64,000 bases of DNA from Paenibacillus selenitireducens (GCF_002021565.1 NZ_MSZX01000021.1:27-64026), one strand, 5' to 3'; shown: positions 1 through 10,582, counted from the stretch's first letter. Notes: a model not told the origin generated them from the sequence alone. Numbers and translations: made by a program.

Positions 1-259
1 CACCAACTAGCTAATGCGCCGCAGGCCCATCTGTAAGTAGCAGATTGCTCCGCTTTTCCCAATTCGATCATGCGATCAAATCGTGTATCCGGTCTTAGCT
101 ACCGTTTCCGGTAGTTATCCCAGTCTTACAGGCAGGTTGCCTACGTGTTACTCACCCGTCCGCCGCTAAGTTATCCCCGAAGGAATAACTCCGCTCGACT
201 TGCATGTATTAGGCACGCCGCCAGCGTTCGTCCTGAGCCAGGATCAAACTCTCCATTAA
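1..259 (-). rRNA. rrs: 16S ribosomal RNA, 5' end (partial)
   Basis: On the minus strand the segment carries the universal 5' 16S sequence AGAGTTTGATCCTGGCTCAG followed by GACGAACGCTGGCGGCG. The gene runs off the low-coordinate edge, so only about the first 255 bases are present. The mature 5' end is placed at about 259 by analogy with Bacillus 16S, where a few bases precede GGAGAGTTTGATC. Position directly after lysS matches the rrnJ location in B. subtilis. Confidence 0.97.
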
Positions 260-292
260 AGTGTTTGACTTGCTCATTAAAAACTAACTGAC

Positions 293-353
293 AAGAACTC
301 GAAAGTTCTTTATTTAATGCTTTAATTCACTCGTTGTTCAGTTTTCAAAGATC
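293..353 (-). other. rRNA operon leader: boxA-like antitermination site and leader hairpin
   Basis: Read on the minus strand, the leader contains GATCTTTGAAAACTGAAC at about 336-353, the boxA-like sequence typical of Bacillus-group rRNA leaders. It is followed by the perfect hairpin AAGAACT/AGTTCTT with a short loop at 293-312. In the family, boxA recruits Nus factors for rRNA antitermination. The assignment rests on sequence resemblance and on position between the promoter and the 16S 5' end. Confidence 0.7.
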
Positions 354-402
354 AATTTCTTTCGTTTCGTTCTCACCAGTGTTTCTCGGTGACAACTTTT
401 AT

Positions 403-431
403 ATCTTATCATGTTTAATTTCATATTGCAA
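403..431 (-). promoter_or_regulatory. Likely rRNA operon promoter
   Basis: On the minus strand, -35 TTGCAA (426-431) and extended -10 TGATAAGAT (hexamer TAAGAT at 403-408) are separated by 17 bp. A-rich tracts just upstream (about 432-455) could act as an UP element. It lies about 140 bp upstream of the 16S 5' end. Other rrn promoters may lie further up and were not resolved. Confidence 0.55.
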
Positions 432-923
432 GCTTTTTTTCAAATTCTTTTTAACTCTCATTTGGAATCAAAAAGCTTTGTTATGAAATTTTGTTCGCCT
501 CTTGTTGGGCGGAATATTAATTTACCATAGATTCAATAGGTATATCAAGAGGTAAAAAATGACATCAATTCAATAGACTCAAGGACGACGCGCGTTTGAA
601 TATTGAGGCAATGTAGTGGGCTCATCTTGCTATGTTGGATTTTGTGCAATATACCACACGCGTTGGAACTCTTTTATTCACCTATATTGGATCTTTACAG
701 TATAGTACCTTCTAACTAGGCGCTATAGAAGATTTATGCTGATTTATATTGGATTCATCCAATATAGCTCTTGAAAACGAGCCCATAACTCTTAAGTTAA
801 TGAAATTATTCAATATAGTGAGTAGGTTTAGTGCAGAGTATAACGACGCAATCATGTAAAACATTAGATTGGTGTATACGGCTTGCTATACTTTTAGCGA
901 TGCAACTAAAAATAATGTGATAA
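432..923. other. Intergenic region between lysS and the rRNA promoter, no gene, short inverted repeats
   Basis: About 490 bp without a plausible coding frame. It contains scattered copies of one motif: TATATTGGAT at 683-692, a perfect 10-bp inverted repeat TATATTGGAT / ATCCAATATA (745-754 and 757-766, 2-base loop), a degenerate pair at 631-640 / 647-653, and CAATATA at 811-817. I see nothing else recognisable. Confidence 0.5.
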
Positions 924-959
924 AACAGAAAACAACCTTGGCGATATACCAAGGTTGTT
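924..959 (-). terminator. Intrinsic terminator of greA-lysS
   Basis: An 11-bp perfect stem AACAACCTTGG / CCAAGGTTGTT with a 7-base loop (931-959) lies just after the lysS stop. On the minus strand it is followed by a T-rich tract (TTTTCTGTTTT). Confidence 0.9.
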
Positions 960-969
960 CATGTTCATC

Positions 970-2577
<1,608 letters not shown>

Positions 2578-3054
2578 TTACTTTTTGATATCGACAATTT
2601 TATATTGAATAATGCCCGCAGGAACGTTCACATCAACGACAGTTCCCTTTTTCTTACCAAGAATTGCTCGACCCACTGGGCTTTCATTCGAAATTTTATT
2701 TTGTAATGGATCCGATTCAGCTGTACCTACAATCGTATATTCCATCGTATCTCCAAATTCCAAGTCTTCAACGACAACGATCGAACCGATACTTACCGTA
2801 TCTACATCAATATCGTCATTGTTGATGATACGTGCGTTGCGCAGCATTTTCTCAAGCGTAATAATACGCCCTTCGATAAATGCTTGTTCATTCTTCGCAT
2901 CTTCATACTCTGAGTTCTCACTGATGTCGCCATAGCCAATTGCAATTTTGATCCGTTCTGCAACTTCGCGACGTTTCACGGATTTGAGGTTTTCTAATTC
3001 TTCCTCCAACCGTTTCAGACCATCCTGGGTCAGGATAACTGCTTTATCACTCAT
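2578..3054 (-). CDS. greA: Transcription elongation factor GreA
   Basis: Rescues backtracked RNA polymerase by stimulating cleavage of the transcript 3' end. The 158-residue product has the usual length. An N-terminal coiled coil carries the acidic tip (around [13 protein letters not shown]), and the C-terminal FKBP-like domain contains [13 protein letters not shown] at 3054 is preceded by AGGAGA with 7-nt spacing; the frame continues 39 codons further upstream but without a ribosome site. A near-consensus promoter lies about 150 bp upstream. Lies upstream of lysS, with which it is likely cotranscribed. Confidence 0.96.
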   Translation of the reverse strand: MSDKAVILTQDGLKRLEEELENLKSVKRREVAERIKIAIGYGDISENSEYEDAKNEQAFIEGRIITLEKMLRNARIINNDDIDVDTVSIGSIVVVEDLEFGDTMEYTIVGTAESDPLQNKISNESPVGRAILGKKKGTVVDVNVPAGIIQYKIVDIKK

Positions 3055-3207
3055 TACCGATTCTCCTATCATGTGAAAAATTTTCGCACCCGATCTTAGC
3101 TGAGCGGCGAATTCACTGCTTTTTACAAATATATTTCGCTCGGAAATCATGATGACTTGAATCATCTTCACAGGATCTCTAAAACCGAGTCAAATTTCTA
3201 TTGCAGA

Positions 3208-3236
3208 ATTATAGGTGAACCAAACCGAAATGTCAA
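3208..3236 (-). promoter_or_regulatory. Consensus sigma-A promoter of greA-lysS
   Basis: Minus strand: TTGACA (3231-3236), 17 bp, TATAAT (3208-3213), so both hexamers match consensus exactly. The predicted start at about 3201 gives a leader of roughly 147 nt before the greA start codon. Confidence 0.85.
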
Positions 3237-3291
3237 TGACACATCCCCCAAAGCTTGAAACCGCTTTTTTGGGAGGATGAGATTTGAAAAT

Positions 3292-4287
3292 TTAATGAAC
3301 TGCACTCGTATCTGTTCGATCTAATGAGTCGACAAAATTCTCCAAAATACGCACCATTTCATCACGTTTGGTTTCTTCCATGATCACATCTTTAATCCGT
3401 GCTGCACCTGTTAGTCCTTTGAGGTACCAAGCTAAATGCTTGCGCATTTCCTTCACCGCAACATGCTCACCCTTCAATGCAACCAACCGATCCATGTGCA
3501 AGATGGCAATGCGGATTTTCTCCACTGCATCCGGTTCCGGCAACAATACGCCTTTGGATAAATATTCTACCGTACGGTATAACATCCAAGGGTTACCGAG
3601 CGCGCCGCGACCGATCATGACACCGTCACAGCCTGTCTCTTCCAGCATACGTTTGGCATCTTCCGGTGATGATACATCCCCATTGCCAATGACGGGAATC
3701 GATACCGCTTGTTTAGCATCTTTAATATATGCCCAATCTGCCGTACCCGTATACAATTGCTCGCGTGTACGCCCGTGTACGCTAATCGCTTGACCACCTG
3801 CACGTTCAACCGCTTTGGCATTCTCTACAACATAGATATGCTCGGAATCCCAACCTATACGCATTTTGACGGTAACAGGTTTCTTCACGGCATCTACAAC
3901 AGCAGATACCATCTCATAAATTTTGTTAGGGTCTAGGAGCCAACGAGCACCTGCGTCACATTTTGTCACTTTCGGTACCGGGCAGCCCATATTAATGTCG
4001 ATAATATCCGCATTTGTCTGTTGATCGACGACTTTCGCCGCCTCGACCAAGGACTCACGGTCACCGCCGAAAATTTGCAAGCTTAGCGGCTTCTCGCGGT
4101 CATCAACATACAGCATTTCAATCGTTCTTTTATTTCCGTGCAATATCGCTTTGTCGCTTACCATCTCCGCACAGACTAAGCCCGTGCCAAACTCTTTGGC
4201 GATGAGACGAAATGCAGGGTTACATACTCCCGCCATGGGTGCGAGCACCACTTGATTCTTCATCTCAATGTTGCCGATTTTAAGCAT
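3292..4287 (-). CDS. dusB: tRNA-dihydrouridine synthase DusB
   Basis: FMN enzyme that reduces specific uridines in tRNA to dihydrouridine. The 331-residue product starts with the FMN-barrel signature QVVLAPMAGVCNPAFR, has the catalytic-loop cysteine in NMGCPVPKVTK, and GNGDVSSPEDA and GVMIGRGALGNPW further on. The start is set at ATG 4287, which AGAGG precedes by 8 nt; the frame runs 20 codons further up, into yazB. It is the last gene of the pab-fol operon, the same order as in B. subtilis. Only a weak hairpin without a T tract follows, so some read-through towards greA is possible. Confidence 0.95.
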   Translation of the reverse strand: MLKIGNIEMKNQVVLAPMAGVCNPAFRLIAKEFGTGLVCAEMVSDKAILHGNKRTIEMLYVDDREKPLSLQIFGGDRESLVEAAKVVDQQTNADIIDINMGCPVPKVTKCDAGARWLLDPNKIYEMVSAVVDAVKKPVTVKMRIGWDSEHIYVVENAKAVERAGGQAISVHGRTREQLYTGTADWAYIKDAKQAVSIPVIGNGDVSSPEDAKRMLEETGCDGVMIGRGALGNPWMLYRTVEYLSKGVLLPEPDAVEKIRIAILHMDRLVALKGEHVAVKEMRKHLAWYLKGLTGAARIKDVIMEETKRDEMVRILENFVDSLDRTDTSAVH

Positions 4288-4333
4288 ATTCATAACCTCT
4301 ACTTTCTTCATTAACAAGTTGTCTTCACGTTCT

Positions 4334-4543
4334 TTATGTGGAGGCACCCATGAGTTCTTCCTTCGTGATGCCTAGCAATTGTGATATTTGGTCTAATACA
4401 GCTTCTTCAGGTATACGGTTACCGCGCTCAATCGCGCCAAGGATTGCAACGGATATCTTCATCCGGTCTGCAAGCTCTTGCTGCGTCAAGCCCTTTAATT
4501 TGCGGAATGCTCGGATACGCTGTGCCAATTGACTGTTTTCCAC
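4334..4543 (-). CDS. yazB: Small XRE-family helix-turn-helix protein (YazB-like)
   Basis: A 69-residue protein that is almost entirely one HTH_3/XRE DNA-binding domain: LTQQELADRMKISVAILGAIE forms the helix-turn-helix (about residues 19-40). It has no effector domain. Its start lies inside the 3' end of folK (49-nt overlap), so it is probably translationally coupled. Position between folK and dusB is the same as yazB in B. subtilis. Its targets are unknown; a role in regulating the folate operon is only a guess from location. Confidence 0.85.
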   Translation of the reverse strand: MENSQLAQRIRAFRKLKGLTQQELADRMKISVAILGAIERGNRIPEEAVLDQISQLLGITKEELMGAST

Positions 4544-5040
4544 CGCCGTACCCCTTCCTTTCCCTCCAGTTTTCCCATGAACTCCCTTACGAATGCAAGA
4601 AGGGTTCCTTCCGGGGTAATTTCCGCGAGAGGGATTAACACGAAAAGCCGTTCGCTCATACGCGGATGAGGGAGTGTGAGTGTCTCAGAGTCCCAAGTAA
4701 ACGCATGATCGTGAATCACAATCATGTCCAAATCAATCATACGCGGGCCCCATCGGATATCCCGTACACGCCCAAGTTCCTGTTCTGTCTCCATCAAGAC
4801 GGCCAAAAGGGCTTCCGGTGCAAGTGAAGTTTGGGCTGCAATCATCATATTCAGAAAAGCAGGCTGATCCTCGTAGCCGACAGGGTCGGTCTCATAGATC
4901 GAGGAAGTGCGCAAGACCGTGATCTTCGGATGACGGTCCAGCATCGATATCGCTGCCATCAACGTCTGCTCACGGTCTCCTAAATTAGCCCCTAAAGCAA
5001 TATAAACCTCAGAAGGTTCCGAGGAGGGTATATTCATCAT
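4495..5040 (-). CDS. folK: 2-amino-4-hydroxy-6-hydroxymethyldihydropteridine pyrophosphokinase
   Basis: Transfers pyrophosphate from ATP to hydroxymethyl-dihydropterin, activating it for condensation with p-aminobenzoate. The 181-residue product opens with the typical YIALGANLGDRE motif and contains the HPPK signature RWGPRMIDLDMIVI plus PHPRMSERLFVLIPL. Slightly longer than E. coli FolK (about 159), mostly at the C terminus, which overlaps yazB. It follows folB by 23 nt. The ribosome site is weak (GAAAGCGAG), consistent with coupled translation. Two adjacent ATG codons make the exact start uncertain by one codon. Confidence 0.95.
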   Translation of the reverse strand: MMNIPSSEPSEVYIALGANLGDREQTLMAAISMLDRHPKITVLRTSSIYETDPVGYEDQPAFLNMMIAAQTSLAPEALLAVLMETEQELGRVRDIRWGPRMIDLDMIVIHDHAFTWDSETLTLPHPRMSERLFVLIPLAEITPEGTLLAFVREFMGKLEGKEGVRRWKTVNWHSVSEHSAN

Positions 5041-5063
5041 CTTGTGCTCGCTTTCTTCGTCTG

Positions 5064-5426
5064 TCAGCGTCTTGGACGGCGAATCTCCACCGTAACGCCT
5101 TGAAAATGAATGTCAAACGGCGGATGCGGCTTAATTACGCGTACCGTCACTTCATTGATCTTAGTATAATTGTCCAGTACTGCAGATGCAATATTTTCAG
5201 CCAAAGTTTCTATTAGTTGGAAAGAGCGTTTCTCGACGACCTCTTTGACCGTATAGAAGACTTCGGCATAGTTCACCGACTGGGTCAAATCATCTGTAGA
5301 ACCGGCAGGATACAGGTCAATCAGCATGTCCAAATCGACATAAAAGCGTTGTCCCAATTTGCGTTCTTCCTCAAACACTCCGTGATATCCGTAAAACTCC
5401 ATGCGCGTTAATGTCATTTTATCCAT
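5064..5426 (-). CDS. folB: Dihydroneopterin aldolase
   Basis: Converts 7,8-dihydroneopterin to 6-hydroxymethyl-dihydropterin and glycolaldehyde, the step before FolK. The 120-residue length is standard. The N-terminal motif FYGYHGVFEEERKLGQRFYV includes the conserved Tyr-His-Gly and the active-site Glu. VIKPHPPFDI near the C terminus carries the conserved lysine. ATG at 5426 is preceded by AAAGGA. Middle gene of the folP-folB-folK series. Confidence 0.96.
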   Translation of the reverse strand: MDKMTLTRMEFYGYHGVFEEERKLGQRFYVDLDMLIDLYPAGSTDDLTQSVNYAEVFYTVKEVVEKRSFQLIETLAENIASAVLDNYTKINEVTVRVIKPHPPFDIHFQGVTVEIRRPRR

Positions 5427-5463
5427 ATGTGATCATTCCTTTACGTCTGATGAAAAGATTGTT

Positions 5464-6318
5464 CTATTCATACGTTGGCTGCTTAGCATAGTACATGGCA
5501 TCACACATCTTCACCGTGCGGTGGATCTGTGCTACATCATGCACCCGCACGATCTGGCAGCCCTGCGCGATGCCAAAAGCAACGGTAGCTGCCGTACCCT
5601 CGACCAAGTCATCGACGGGCAGCTGCAGTGTATCTCGAATAAATCGTTTGCGGGAGGTTGCGAGCAAGATCGGATAACCCAGCTCATGTAGAGCATCTAA
5701 ATGCTGCATGAAATAGAGATTCTCGTGCGCATTCTTAGCAAAGCCGATGCCCGGGTCAACCATAATTTGTTCATCCGCTACACCGGCCTCCTTCGCGGTT
5801 CGAATGCTATCACGCAAATCCGCTAAAATATCCTTCATATAGTTCTTGTAGTCGCGCTCCTGCCGGTTGTGCATCAGGATGACGGGACAGCCCGCTTGGG
5901 CCGCAACTGCAGCCATCTTCGGATCCTGCTTGAAACCCCAAACATCATTAATAATGTGGGCACCCGCTTGCAAGGCTTGGCGAGCCACTCCAGCTTTGTA
6001 GGTGTCCACGGAAATCGGAATCTCCGGCGCTTGCGTATGAATCGCTTCGATGACGGGAATAACGCGGCGCAATTCCTCCTCCTCCGGAACCTGTGCAAAG
6101 CCAGGCCGCGTGGACTCGCCGCCAATATCGATTAAATCGGCCCCGTCCGCCATCAACTGCTTCGCATGCGCAACGGCAGCGTCCAGGTTATTGTAACGTC
6201 CTCCATCTGAGAAGGAGTCCGGTGTTACATTCAAAATGCCCATAATCAGGGTACGGGATCCGAGGGTTAATGTCGTCGGACCGCATATATATTGTCGTTG
6301 ATAGATCTTTGATTGCAT
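5464..6318 (-). CDS. folP: Dihydropteroate synthase
   Basis: Condenses p-aminobenzoate with hydroxymethyl-dihydropterin pyrophosphate to dihydropteroate; this is the sulfonamide target. The 284-residue TIM barrel shows all family signatures: MGILNVTPDSFSDGG (about 27-41), DIGGESTRPG (about 65-74), the DVWGF segment, DPGIGFAK and RKRFI. It starts 2 nt after the pabC stop codon, so translation is tightly coupled. The B. subtilis name is sul. Substrate supply by PabA, PabB and PabC is encoded immediately upstream. Confidence 0.97.
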   Translation of the reverse strand: MQSKIYQRQYICGPTTLTLGSRTLIMGILNVTPDSFSDGGRYNNLDAAVAHAKQLMADGADLIDIGGESTRPGFAQVPEEEELRRVIPVIEAIHTQAPEIPISVDTYKAGVARQALQAGAHIINDVWGFKQDPKMAAVAAQAGCPVILMHNRQERDYKNYMKDILADLRDSIRTAKEAGVADEQIMVDPGIGFAKNAHENLYFMQHLDALHELGYPILLATSRKRFIRDTLQLPVDDLVEGTAATVAFGIAQGCQIVRVHDVAQIHRTVKMCDAMYYAKQPTYE

Positions 6319-6320
6319 CG

Positions 6321-7244
6321 TTATTGTCCTGCCTTTCCCTGCTGTGCGATGAAACGCCGATAGGCTTGTTGTAAGGGCTCTACGATGGACGGCGTTGTAC
6401 TAACGGCATCTGATCGATGTTTGGCAACACACGTCCCATCTACGTTGTATAACGTGTGTATCGGTACGATCTCCTGAATGGAGTTGGTGATGAACACTTC
6501 ATTCGATTCCACAAGATCCTCCCACGTATAGTAACCTTCTTCGGTACGTATCCCTTCTTGCTTCGCCAGCTCCAGCACTAGGGCTCTCGTCACGCCAGGG
6601 AGAATCCCTGTATCGATTGCCGGTGTGCAGAGCACGCCCTTGCTGGCGAAGAAGACGTTGCTCACGATGCCTTCGGCCACATGGCCTGCGGCAGTGAGCA
6701 TGAGCCCTTCCGCAGGCACGGGATGTTCGGCCCGTGCCACAGGCGACTCGCCAAGTTCACGTTTGGCGAGAATGTTGTTCATGTAATGTGCGGACTTCAA
6801 GCGCACATCGCCTTCTGGGCTATTGCGGCGCGTGCGCAATAGCTGTAGGGCTTTGCCCTGCGGCGCACCGCTCGGCGCCGCGGGCAAGGCCTTGACGTAC
6901 ACGACCACGTTCGGTGTCGTGTACGGGTCGTCCGGCAGGCCGAGCGCAGCGTCGCCGGCCGTGACGGTGTAGCGCACGTAGCCGTCGCGCAAGCCACTGG
7001 CTTGCAGCAGCTCGGCTACGAGGCGCTCGACCCGCGCGTGCTCGCAGTCGCGCGGCAGTTCAATGCCGAGCGCGCGGCAGCCGGCCGCGAGGCGCTCGAG
7101 GTGCTGGCTCAGCAGGAACGGACGTCCGTCGTACGTACGGAACGTCTCGAATAGGCTGAGCCCGTACAAAAAGCCGTGATCTAGTACCGAGATCACGGCC
7201 TCCTTCTGTTCAACGATGGCTCCGTTGAATCCGATATATGACAT
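6321..7244 (-). CDS. pabC: Aminodeoxychorismate lyase (PLP-dependent)
   Basis: Releases pyruvate from aminodeoxychorismate to give p-aminobenzoate. It is a fold-type IV PLP enzyme of 307 residues: DHGFLYGLSLFETFRTYDG near the N terminus, the PLP lysine in RLKSAHYMNNILAKREL, and EGIVSNVFF and GVTRALVLELA typical of the branched-chain aminotransferase/ADCL family. A D-amino-acid aminotransferase is the main alternative, but position between pabA and folP fixes the call. The 6800-7140 part is strikingly G+C-rich (about 70 percent by hand count against about 50 percent around it). That stretch covers roughly the N-terminal third to half of the protein, except its first 35 residues. Confidence 0.93.
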   Translation of the reverse strand: MSYIGFNGAIVEQKEAVISVLDHGFLYGLSLFETFRTYDGRPFLLSQHLERLAAGCRALGIELPRDCEHARVERLVAELLQASGLRDGYVRYTVTAGDAALGLPDDPYTTPNVVVYVKALPAAPSGAPQGKALQLLRTRRNSPEGDVRLKSAHYMNNILAKRELGESPVARAEHPVPAEGLMLTAAGHVAEGIVSNVFFASKGVLCTPAIDTGILPGVTRALVLELAKQEGIRTEEGYYTWEDLVESNEVFITNSIQEIVPIHTLYNVDGTCVAKHRSDAVSTTPSIVEPLQQAYRRFIAQQGKAGQ

Positions 7245-7247
7245 CGC

Positions 7248-7838
7248 TTAAGCCCCGCTCGATGCTGCGCTTGTACGCAGCCGTAAGAAGTTGCGGAGCA
7301 TCTGATGCCCATGATCCGTAATGATGGATTCAGGATGGAATTGCAGACCCTCAATTAGGTACTCTTTGTGTCGCAAGCCCATAATTTCACCATCCGATGT
7401 TTCCGCTGTAATCTCCAGGCAATCCGGAAGCGACTCCCGCTCCACAATTAACGAGTGATAACGCGTTGCTGTGAACGGACTTGGCAGCCCTTCGAATAAC
7501 CCTTTGCCGTCATGAAGCATCTGCGATGTCTTGCCGTGCATCAGCTTCTCAGCGCGAATGACGTTGCCGCCAAACACTTGTCCAATCGATTGGTGTCCCA
7601 GACACACGCCAAGGATCGGTATTTTGCCTTTAAAATATGCAATGGTGTCCATACTAATTCCCGCTTCATTCGGTGTACAAGGCCCCGGAGAAATCAGAAT
7701 ATGATCCGGCTTCAAGGCTTCAATCCCCGCAAGATCAATCTCATCATTCCGATATACGACCACCTCTTCACCCAATTCGCCTAAATACTGCACCAAGTTG
7801 TAGGTAAAAGAATCATAGTTATCAATCACTAAAATCAT
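7248..7838 (-). CDS. pabA: Aminodeoxychorismate/anthranilate synthase glutaminase subunit
   Basis: Class I glutamine amidotransferase that supplies ammonia to PabB; in B. subtilis this protein also serves anthranilate synthase TrpE. The 196-residue product shows the nucleophile in [11 protein letters not shown] (Cys about 79) and the His/Glu pair in LQFHPESI (about 168-175). It begins [20 protein letters not shown], the standard family N terminus. It lies 39 nt downstream of pabB and 3 nt upstream of pabC. Confidence 0.95.
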   Translation of the reverse strand: MILVIDNYDSFTYNLVQYLGELGEEVVVYRNDEIDLAGIEALKPDHILISPGPCTPNEAGISMDTIAYFKGKIPILGVCLGHQSIGQVFGGNVIRAEKLMHGKTSQMLHDGKGLFEGLPSPFTATRYHSLIVERESLPDCLEITAETSDGEIMGLRHKEYLIEGLQFHPESIITDHGHQMLRNFLRLRTSAASSGA

Positions 7839-7877
7839 GCTAATCTCTTCTCCTCTCGTCTCATCTTCATCTTCTAG

Positions 7878-9446
7878 CTATTCTCTTATAGAAGCTGCTG
7901 CTTCCTGCTCGCTCAGCTGTATCGCCATACACATGGCTTTGGCTTTGTTCAGGCATTCTGCATACTCACGTTCCGGTACCGAATCGATGACGATCCCTGC
8001 TCCGGTCTGAATATGACCCTTCGAACCCATCATGGTGAGGGTCCGTATAATTATATTAAATTCCATATTCCCATTATAGTCAATCCACCCAAAGGAACCC
8101 GTATACGGCCCGCGGCGGACAGGTTCCAGCTCTTCAATGATCTCCATCGTGCGTACCTTCGGAGCCCCCGTGATCGTCCCGCCTGGGAATGCAGCTGCAA
8201 GGACATCATAAGCATCTTTCCCCGCTGCAAGCTCTCCCTCGACTTCCGAAACCAAATGCATCACATGTGAATAACGCTCCACAACCATCAGCTCACTGAC
8301 ATGGACCGAACCATATCGTGAGATCCGCCCCAGATCATTACGTTCCAAATCGACGAGCATAATGTGTTCTGCGCACTCCTTCTCATTCGAACGCAGCTCT
8401 TGTTCCATGGCCGCGTCTTCTTCAGGCGTCCGTCCGCGACGTCTCGTTCCTGCAATCGGGCGCGTGCTCACACGCCCTTGTTCTAACTTCACGAGCAGTT
8501 CAGGTGAAGCCGAGACCACCTGAAAATCAGGAAAACGAAGCATTCCCATATACGGGGAAGGGTTCACAAGACGCAGCCATTCGTAGAGCTGTTCTGCCGA
8601 AGAAGTCAGTTCATAGCTCTGACGCAGCGACAGGTTGACTTGAAATACGTCGCCTTGTCCAATATATTGCTGAATTTGCCGTACGGCTTGTTCGAAATCC
8701 TCTCGATCGAACGGTGTCTCCATCCCCGGTAAGATACCAACGGAATCCAGCCTTTGTCGTTGTTCTCCTTCTACTAAGGAACGCCGCCATTCCGCCTTGG
8801 CGCGATCTGTCGAATCCTGCTCCGATATGAGTTCATCCCATAAACGCTTCATATGCTCAACGCGCTGCGCAGCAGTATCATATAAAGCCTCTACCTCTTG
8901 CTCCAATGAAGCTGATATTGGAGCATCCATCCCCGTCCAAGGCGTATTCACGGCGCACCAAAGCTCATTCATTTGATGATCGAGAATCCAAATCTCATCC
9001 ATCCGCATGAATACATAATCCGGAAGGTTCAGATCGTCATCGGCTTGCGTCGGTATCTTTTCCAAAGAACGAACGATGTCATAACTCAGATAACCGACAC
9101 AACCCCCGATGAATTTAGGCGCGTCTTCTACCACGGGGCCATGATAAGGAGACATCCATTCTTTGAGGACGGCTAACGGTGCTCCTTCCAACTGCTGTCC
9201 ATCCAGCGTATGAGCCCCATTGCCTTTCCCTCGAAGTACAGCCTCCGGATGTAATCCTAGGAAGCTGTACCTGCCCACTTTGCCGCTCTCTAAGACAAAA
9301 GCATAGTCCGATGCCTTCTCCCAAGCCTTACGCCAAGAAGAAATCTGAACGTCGCCCTCTAATTTATATTTACGTACAAAAGGAAGTCTCGAATATTGTC
9401 TTGCCCAATCCTTCCATTGTGCCAACGATGTTATTGTTACGCTCAC
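7878..9446 (-). CDS. pabB: Aminodeoxychorismate synthase component I
   Basis: Converts chorismate and ammonia (from PabA) to 4-amino-4-deoxychorismate, opening the p-aminobenzoate branch of folate synthesis. The 522-residue protein has an Anth_synt_I_N-like N-terminal region and a chorismate-binding domain with RRGRTPEEDA, LVDLERNDLGRI and the PGGTITGAPKVRTMEII motif. GTG at 9446 is chosen because GGGGG precedes it by 7 nt; the frame extends 7 codons further upstream to a TTG with no ribosome site. PabB and TrpE are similar, but the pab-fol context decides. First gene of the folate operon. Confidence 0.95.
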   Translation of the reverse strand: MSVTITSLAQWKDWARQYSRLPFVRKYKLEGDVQISSWRKAWEKASDYAFVLESGKVGRYSFLGLHPEAVLRGKGNGAHTLDGQQLEGAPLAVLKEWMSPYHGPVVEDAPKFIGGCVGYLSYDIVRSLEKIPTQADDDLNLPDYVFMRMDEIWILDHQMNELWCAVNTPWTGMDAPISASLEQEVEALYDTAAQRVEHMKRLWDELISEQDSTDRAKAEWRRSLVEGEQRQRLDSVGILPGMETPFDREDFEQAVRQIQQYIGQGDVFQVNLSLRQSYELTSSAEQLYEWLRLVNPSPYMGMLRFPDFQVVSASPELLVKLEQGRVSTRPIAGTRRRGRTPEEDAAMEQELRSNEKECAEHIMLVDLERNDLGRISRYGSVHVSELMVVERYSHVMHLVSEVEGELAAGKDAYDVLAAAFPGGTITGAPKVRTMEIIEELEPVRRGPYTGSFGWIDYNGNMEFNIIIRTLTMMGSKGHIQTGAGIVIDSVPEREYAECLNKAKAMCMAIQLSEQEAAASIRE

Positions 9447-9487
9447 TTCGTATCCCCCATTGAACAATATTGCTCTATATGCATGCT

Positions 9488-9510
9488 AGTATACCATGTT
9501 TCGTGAAAGA
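9488..9510 (-). promoter_or_regulatory. Probable promoter of the pab-fol operon (extended -10)
   Basis: On the minus strand the extended -10 TGGTATACT (hexamer TATACT at 9488-9493) lies about 40 bp upstream of the pabB start and directly after the cysK terminator. There is no good -35 at 17 bp (TATTTG), which fits an extended -10 promoter. Confidence 0.45.
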
Positions 9511-9549
9511 CAAATAACCCTCTGCGCATGCTTCTGCGAGAGGGTTATT
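9511..9549 (-). terminator. Intrinsic terminator of cysK
   Basis: A 10-bp perfect stem ATAACCCTCT / AGAGGGTTAT (9514-9523 and 9539-9548) with a 15-base loop, followed on the minus strand by TTTGTCTTTC. Confidence 0.85.
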
Positions 9550-9576
9550 CGGCCATATCTATGTGGTGTGAAATGA

Positions 9577-10515
9577 TTAGTTCTCGAAGTTAAACAACGG
9601 TGTGCTAAGGTAGCGTTCGCCATTACTTGGAACGATCGCAATAACCCGTTTGCCTTTACCAAGCTCTTTGGCTACTTTCAATGCGGAAAGAATAGCTGCA
9701 CCGGAAGAAATACCAACCAGGATACCTTCTTCTTTAGCTACACGACGAGCCGTCTCGAACGCCTCTTCGTTCTCTACTGTAAGCACTTGATCGTAGACTT
9801 CACGGTTCAAGATTTCGGGTACGAAGTTCGCGCCGATTCCTTGAATCTTGTGAGGACCTGGTTTGCCGCCGGACAAAATAGGTGATGCCGCAGGCTCAAC
9901 CGCGACAATACGAATATGCGGGAAGTGTTGTTTCAATACTTCACCTGCACCAGTAATGGTACCGCCTGTGCCGATCCCTGCAACAAATGCGTCCAATTGG
10001 CCATCCAGGGAATTAATCGCCTCTACAATCTCAGGACCTGTCGTCAAACGGTGAATTTCCACGTTCGCTTGGTTCTTAAATTGCTGTGGGATATAATAAG
10101 TCGGGTTCTCTGCAGCAAGTTCTTCCGCACGGCGAACTGCACCGTTCATGCCTTCTGCTCCCGGCGTTAGAACTAATTCAGCGCCATAAGCACGCAGCAA
10201 GTTACGACGCTCGATGCTCATCGTTTCCGGCATAACAAGAATCGCTTTATATCCTTTAGCCGCAGCTACAAGTGCAAGTCCAATACCTGTATTTCCGCTC
10301 GTAGGTTCGATAATGGTGTCGCCCGGCTTAATCTTTCCTTCTTTTTCTGCTGCTTCAATCATATTGATAGCAATGCGGTCTTTTACGCTGGAACCTGGGT
10401 TCTGGTATTCCAATTTAACGTAAACTTCTGCACTGTCTTCAGGCACGATGCGATTTAAGCGAACAAGTGGTGTATCCCCGATAAGATCCGTAACATTTTG
10501 TACTATTCTAGCCAT
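9577..10515 (-). CDS. cysK: Cysteine synthase A (O-acetylserine sulfhydrylase)
   Basis: PLP enzyme making cysteine from O-acetylserine and sulfide. The 312-residue product has the lysine motif [15 protein letters not shown] (about residues 35-49), the substrate loop [11 protein letters not shown], the phosphate-binding [11 protein letters not shown] and the C-terminal GISSGAA. ATG at 10515 is preceded by GGGAGG; the longer frame (to 10614) lacks a ribosome site and would overlap the promoter. It is a single-gene unit, with its own promoter and terminator. In B. subtilis the homologue is repressed by CymR; I could not identify a convincing CymR box here. Confidence 0.96.
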   Translation of the reverse strand: MARIVQNVTDLIGDTPLVRLNRIVPEDSAEVYVKLEYQNPGSSVKDRIAINMIEAAEKEGKIKPGDTIIEPTSGNTGIGLALVAAAKGYKAILVMPETMSIERRNLLRAYGAELVLTPGAEGMNGAVRRAEELAAENPTYYIPQQFKNQANVEIHRLTTGPEIVEAINSLDGQLDAFVAGIGTGGTITGAGEVLKQHFPHIRIVAVEPAASPILSGGKPGPHKIQGIGANFVPEILNREVYDQVLTVENEEAFETARRVAKEEGILVGISSGAAILSALKVAKELGKGKRVIAIVPSNGERYLSTPLFNFEN

Positions 10516-10582
10516 AATAATGCCTCCCAGTTCAATAATTTGATTATTATTTCCGACTAAATCAGTAGGTTTTATTATTATC

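Noticed and set aside
3245-3276. Hairpin after dusB as a terminator
   Set aside because: The stem is interrupted by extra A residues and no T tract follows, so it was left out as a terminator.
6797-6997. Separate gene inside the G+C-rich part of pabC
   Set aside because: It is an out-of-frame shadow caused by high G+C; the pabC frame is continuous and matches its family.
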